This document shows, in pieces, positions 61,928 through 64,000 of a DNA stretch of 64,000 bases. Under the pieces are notes generated by a model that was not told the origin of the DNA, searched no databases, and saw nothing but the letters and a program-made list of their open reading frames with translations. Both the position numbers and the translations under genes were made by a program. The DNA comes from Bacilli bacterium. GTDB lineage: Bacteria; Bacillota_I; Bacilli_A; RFN20; CAG-826. The stretch lies in contig DAOKYO010000002.1 in NCBI GenBank assembly GCA_035326105.1, positions 1 to 64,000 of the forward strand, given 5' to 3'. The first letter of the stretch is position 1; each line of letters opens with the position of its first letter.

Positions 61928-63037
61928 ATGTTTTACCGTAAACAGACACATAAAAACAGCTGCGGATATGACGCGGCTGCAATCCTGCTGGCAAATTTAA
62001 TGCGCAGTGAAGATTATATACATGACAATGTGCCGTTAGGACCGGCCAGTTTTCTAGATATTTTAACTTTTTTAAAGGCTAAGGGGGTGACAGCCAGAGC
62101 CATGAGGGTTTCTTCGGCGCGGCAGTTAACCTCTGCCTTTTGGTACATTGCGCATCAGCCTGATGGAAATGGACATTTTGTCGTCATAAAAGTGCGCTTT
62201 AATAAACGCCAATTCGTAATCTTAGACCCCGCATTGGGAATCTATGCACTAAATCAGACACAGCTGATGACGGCAATTGACGGAAATATTATTGCTGTAG
62301 AAATTTATAAAAAAGTTAAGAATGGCAAAGATGCCCTTCCGCCAAAAAAACATTTTCTGGCATTGATGGGGATGCTTTTCTTTCAATTAAGCACCGTGAC
62401 GGCATTAGTAATAGCTTTGTACCTAATAAATGATGGAAACGACTATTTGATATCCATAGGGTTATTGATATTAGCGATGCTATTTTACCTTTATGAAAAA
62501 ATATATCGTATTCATAATTTATTTGCCAATGCAAAAAAAGATAAATATACGCAATTTGCTAAATGCATAAGAAACTCTACGCGAAAAAGCGAATTTTTGC
62601 TTCAAATCATTACCAAGGTGTTAATGGTCATCTTTTCCTTAGGACTGATATTGTACAATAATTTATTTCTAGGCCTTATTTCGCTTGCTTTTTTGTCTGT
62701 AGTGGCCGTCGCGGCCGCTATTTATTATCCGTCGGGGAAAACGATTTTGGATATTAAAAAACTGGAGAATCAAATGGAGAAAAATAATAAAGTAAGTTCG
62801 TCTCAACTCAAGCAATTGCAGAAAAAAGCCGAACTGTTAACTTTTAAGAAAAGTGTTTCGATCCTTGCAAAAGAACTCATTCCATTGCTCATTGTTATCC
62901 TTATGCTTATCGTCGAAAATAAAGCCCGTTTAAATTATGCCATTTTTTATTTTTTTCTCGTTCGATTTTCTTTTCAGGAGTTATGGCAGCTGATTTATTT
63001 TCTTAAGAATAACAATTCAATAAATTTAACTCTTTAA
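61928..63037 (+). CDS. C39-peptidase membrane protein lacking an ATPase domain
   Basis: Residues about 1-125 are a peptidase C39 domain, the type that cuts double-glycine leader peptides in bacteriocin and competence-peptide ABC exporters. Gln6, Cys12 (NSCGYDAA), His83 (GHFVVI) and Asp100 (ILDPALG) fit the catalytic set. Five or six hydrophobic segments follow (about 145-167, 174-193, 222-264, 310-355), resembling an exporter membrane domain with a cytoplasmic loop. The chain stops at 369 with no Walker A, signature or Walker B, whereas full exporters exceed 690. No ATPase gene follows. It could process a peptide alone or borrow an ATPase, or be a truncated exporter. No double-glycine precursor is seen nearby. 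Confidence 0.7.
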   Translation: MFYRKQTHKNSCGYDAAAILLANLMRSEDYIHDNVPLGPASFLDILTFLKAKGVTARAMRVSSARQLTSAFWYIAHQPDGNGHFVVIKVRFNKRQFVILDPALGIYALNQTQLMTAIDGNIIAVEIYKKVKNGKDALPPKKHFLALMGMLFFQLSTVTALVIALYLINDGNDYLISIGLLILAMLFYLYEKIYRIHNLFANAKKDKYTQFAKCIRNSTRKSEFLLQIITKVLMVIFSLGLILYNNLFLGLISLAFLSVVAVAAAIYYPSGKTILDIKKLENQMEKNNKVSSSQLKQLQKKAELLTFKKSVSILAKELIPLLIVILMLIVENKARLNYAIFYFFLVRFSFQELWQLIYFLKNNNSINLTL

Positions 63038-63098
63038 ATGTAAAAAAAAGCCAAAAAAAACATTATTGTGCTAAAATATCAATACTCAAGGTGAACTT

Positions 63099-63566
63099 AT
63101 GAGAATTGATTTTAATAACGAATATCCGCAAGAACTTGGAAACTATCGGCAAGTGTATCGTCGCTTGGCAGATAAAACGTTAAAACACTTGAACATACTT
63201 GACCATTACGTTCTTGAGGTGGACTTAGTTGACAATGACCGTATCCATGAGATAAATCGCGATTACCGAGCAATAGATCGTGAAACCGATGTCATTTCAT
63301 TTGCCTTTAATGATGAAGTGGAAGGGGAAGTGAAAATAAAAACCGGCGATTTACCCATGCTGTTAGGTAATATTATTATCTCGGTGGATCGAGCTCGATC
63401 CCAAGCCCTTGAATATGGACATTCATTCCATCGAGAGATGAAATTTCTTTTTCTTCATGGCTTACTTCATTTGCTTGGCTACGATCATCAAACAAAGGAA
63501 GATGAAAAAGAAATGTTTGACTTGCAAGATGAAATACTTGGAAAGAGGATTATAAAAAATGATTGA
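63099..63566 (+). CDS. ybeY: Endoribonuclease YbeY
   Basis: Metal-dependent RNase for 16S rRNA 3' maturation and ribosome quality control. The zinc site is HGLLHLLGYDH; RETDVISFAF and LLGNIIISVDRA are typical. 155 residues. AAGGTGA before ATG 63099. It overlaps cdd by 8 nt. Confidence 0.95.
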   Translation: MRIDFNNEYPQELGNYRQVYRRLADKTLKHLNILDHYVLEVDLVDNDRIHEINRDYRAIDRETDVISFAFNDEVEGEVKIKTGDLPMLLGNIIISVDRARSQALEYGHSFHREMKFLFLHGLLHLLGYDHQTKEDEKEMFDLQDEILGKRIIKND

Positions 63567-63960
63567 TGAAAAACAAGCTGTGGCTTTAGCGCTTGAAGCG
63601 CGAAAAAAGAGTTACTCTCCTTATTCAAAATTTGCGGTCGGAGCCGTTATCGTTACTAACGACGGACGGGTATTCGAAGGAGCAAATATTGAGAATGCGG
63701 CCTATGGTCTTTCGATGTGCGCGGAGAGAAATGCTATTTTTAATGCCTATATGCACGGATGTCATAAAGAAGACTTAGCTCTATTATCAGTAATTGCTGA
63801 TACGGGCGAACCGGTTTCTCCCTGCGGATCGTGCCGACAGGTTATTTCGGAACTTTATCCGGCGGATAAACCGATTATCCTCGCTAATTTAAAAGGGGAA
63901 GTAAGAACGACCAATGCCAAAGAACTATTGCCATTTGCTTTTGATGATCAGGATTTATAG
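63559..63960 (+). CDS. cdd: Cytidine deaminase
   Basis: Deaminates cytidine and deoxycytidine to uridine forms. Zinc-binding CAERNAIFNA (Cys and catalytic Glu) and PCGSCRQV. SPYSKFAVGAVI start. 133 residues, homotetrameric class. It is in the ybeY-cdd-era operon; dgkA, usual between ybeY and cdd, is missing. Confidence 0.96.
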   Translation: MIDEKQAVALALEARKKSYSPYSKFAVGAVIVTNDGRVFEGANIENAAYGLSMCAERNAIFNAYMHGCHKEDLALLSVIADTGEPVSPCGSCRQVISELYPADKPIILANLKGEVRTTNAKELLPFAFDDQDL

Positions 63961-63962
63961 AC

Positions 63963-64000
63963 ATGAAAAGCGGATTCATTAGCATCGTTGGCCGGCCTAA
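63963..64000 (+). CDS. era: GTPase Era (start only)
   Basis: Cut by the window end after 12 full codons. MKSGFISIVGRP is the start of Era, leading to the G1 loop (NVGKST). Two bases after the cdd stop. Assignment rests on these residues plus the ybeY-cdd-era order. Confidence 0.8.
   Translation, partial: MKSGFISIVGRP

Overview
The window looks like a chromosomal segment of a low-GC, anaerobic or microaerophilic member of the Bacillota (Bacilli, Erysipelotrichia or Mollicutes-related lineages). The pointers are a T-box leader on alaS, an HrcA/CIRCE-controlled hrcA-grpE-dnaK-dnaJ operon, RNase J, short Gram-positive housekeeping operons, a flavodiiron oxygen reductase and A/T-rich sigma-A promoters. 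Many genes end in TGA, so the standard code is in use. The species cannot be named from sequence alone. No rRNA, tRNA, CRISPR array, insertion sequence or prophage was found.

Layout. 0-3.4 kb is accessory: a secreted RCC1-repeat protein built from near-identical 177-bp units, an unknown membrane-anchored protein and a MATE exporter. 3.5-8.3 kb holds a plus-strand run of a PRPP synthetase-like gene, a GNAT-like protein, a multidomain PlsC and a glutamate/sodium symporter. 8.3-10.1 kb holds an XRE regulator, a possible small RNA and a TtcA-GNAT fusion on the minus strand. 10.1-17.2 kb has truB-ribF, a flavodiiron protein and rpsO-pepT-pnp. 17.2-20.3 kb is a three-gene redox operon (GlpA-like, GlpB/Nox-like, DUF1667). 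20.4-33.5 kb carries an RNase J homologue lacking metal ligands, ftsK, acpS, pullulanase, plsC, rsmF, a pyrimidine nucleoside phosphorylase, rarA, dtd and mnmA. 33.6-35.0 kb is AT-rich and partly decayed, with an ATPase tail remnant and a HIT protein. 35.0-38.6 kb is T-box-alaS-ruvX-DUF1292. 38.6-45.3 kb has a chromate-transporter pair, greA, comEA-comEC, holA, rpsT and fmt. 45.3-60.4 kb has a nuclease-helicase, lepA, a Fic-like protein with lost active site, hemW, the heat-shock operon, rsmE and mtaB. 60.5-64.0 kb has rpmF, deoC, rpsU, a C39-peptidase membrane protein, ybeY, cdd and the start of era.

Most genes serve translation, RNA processing and DNA maintenance. Nucleoside salvage (pdp, deoC, cdd) feeds deoxyribose phosphate into central metabolism. 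The most unusual signals are: (1) a 15-nt motif, identical at 14 positions if one purine is allowed to vary, that forms a Shine-Dalgarno-sequestering hairpin in front of both comEA and the orphan C39 membrane peptidase, 21.5 kb apart; (2) a promoter-to-terminator unit of about 80 nt with an operator-like inverted repeat next to the XRE gene; (3) the RNase J-like protein without its conserved ligands; (4) the TtcA-GNAT fusion; (5) the degenerate Fic protein.
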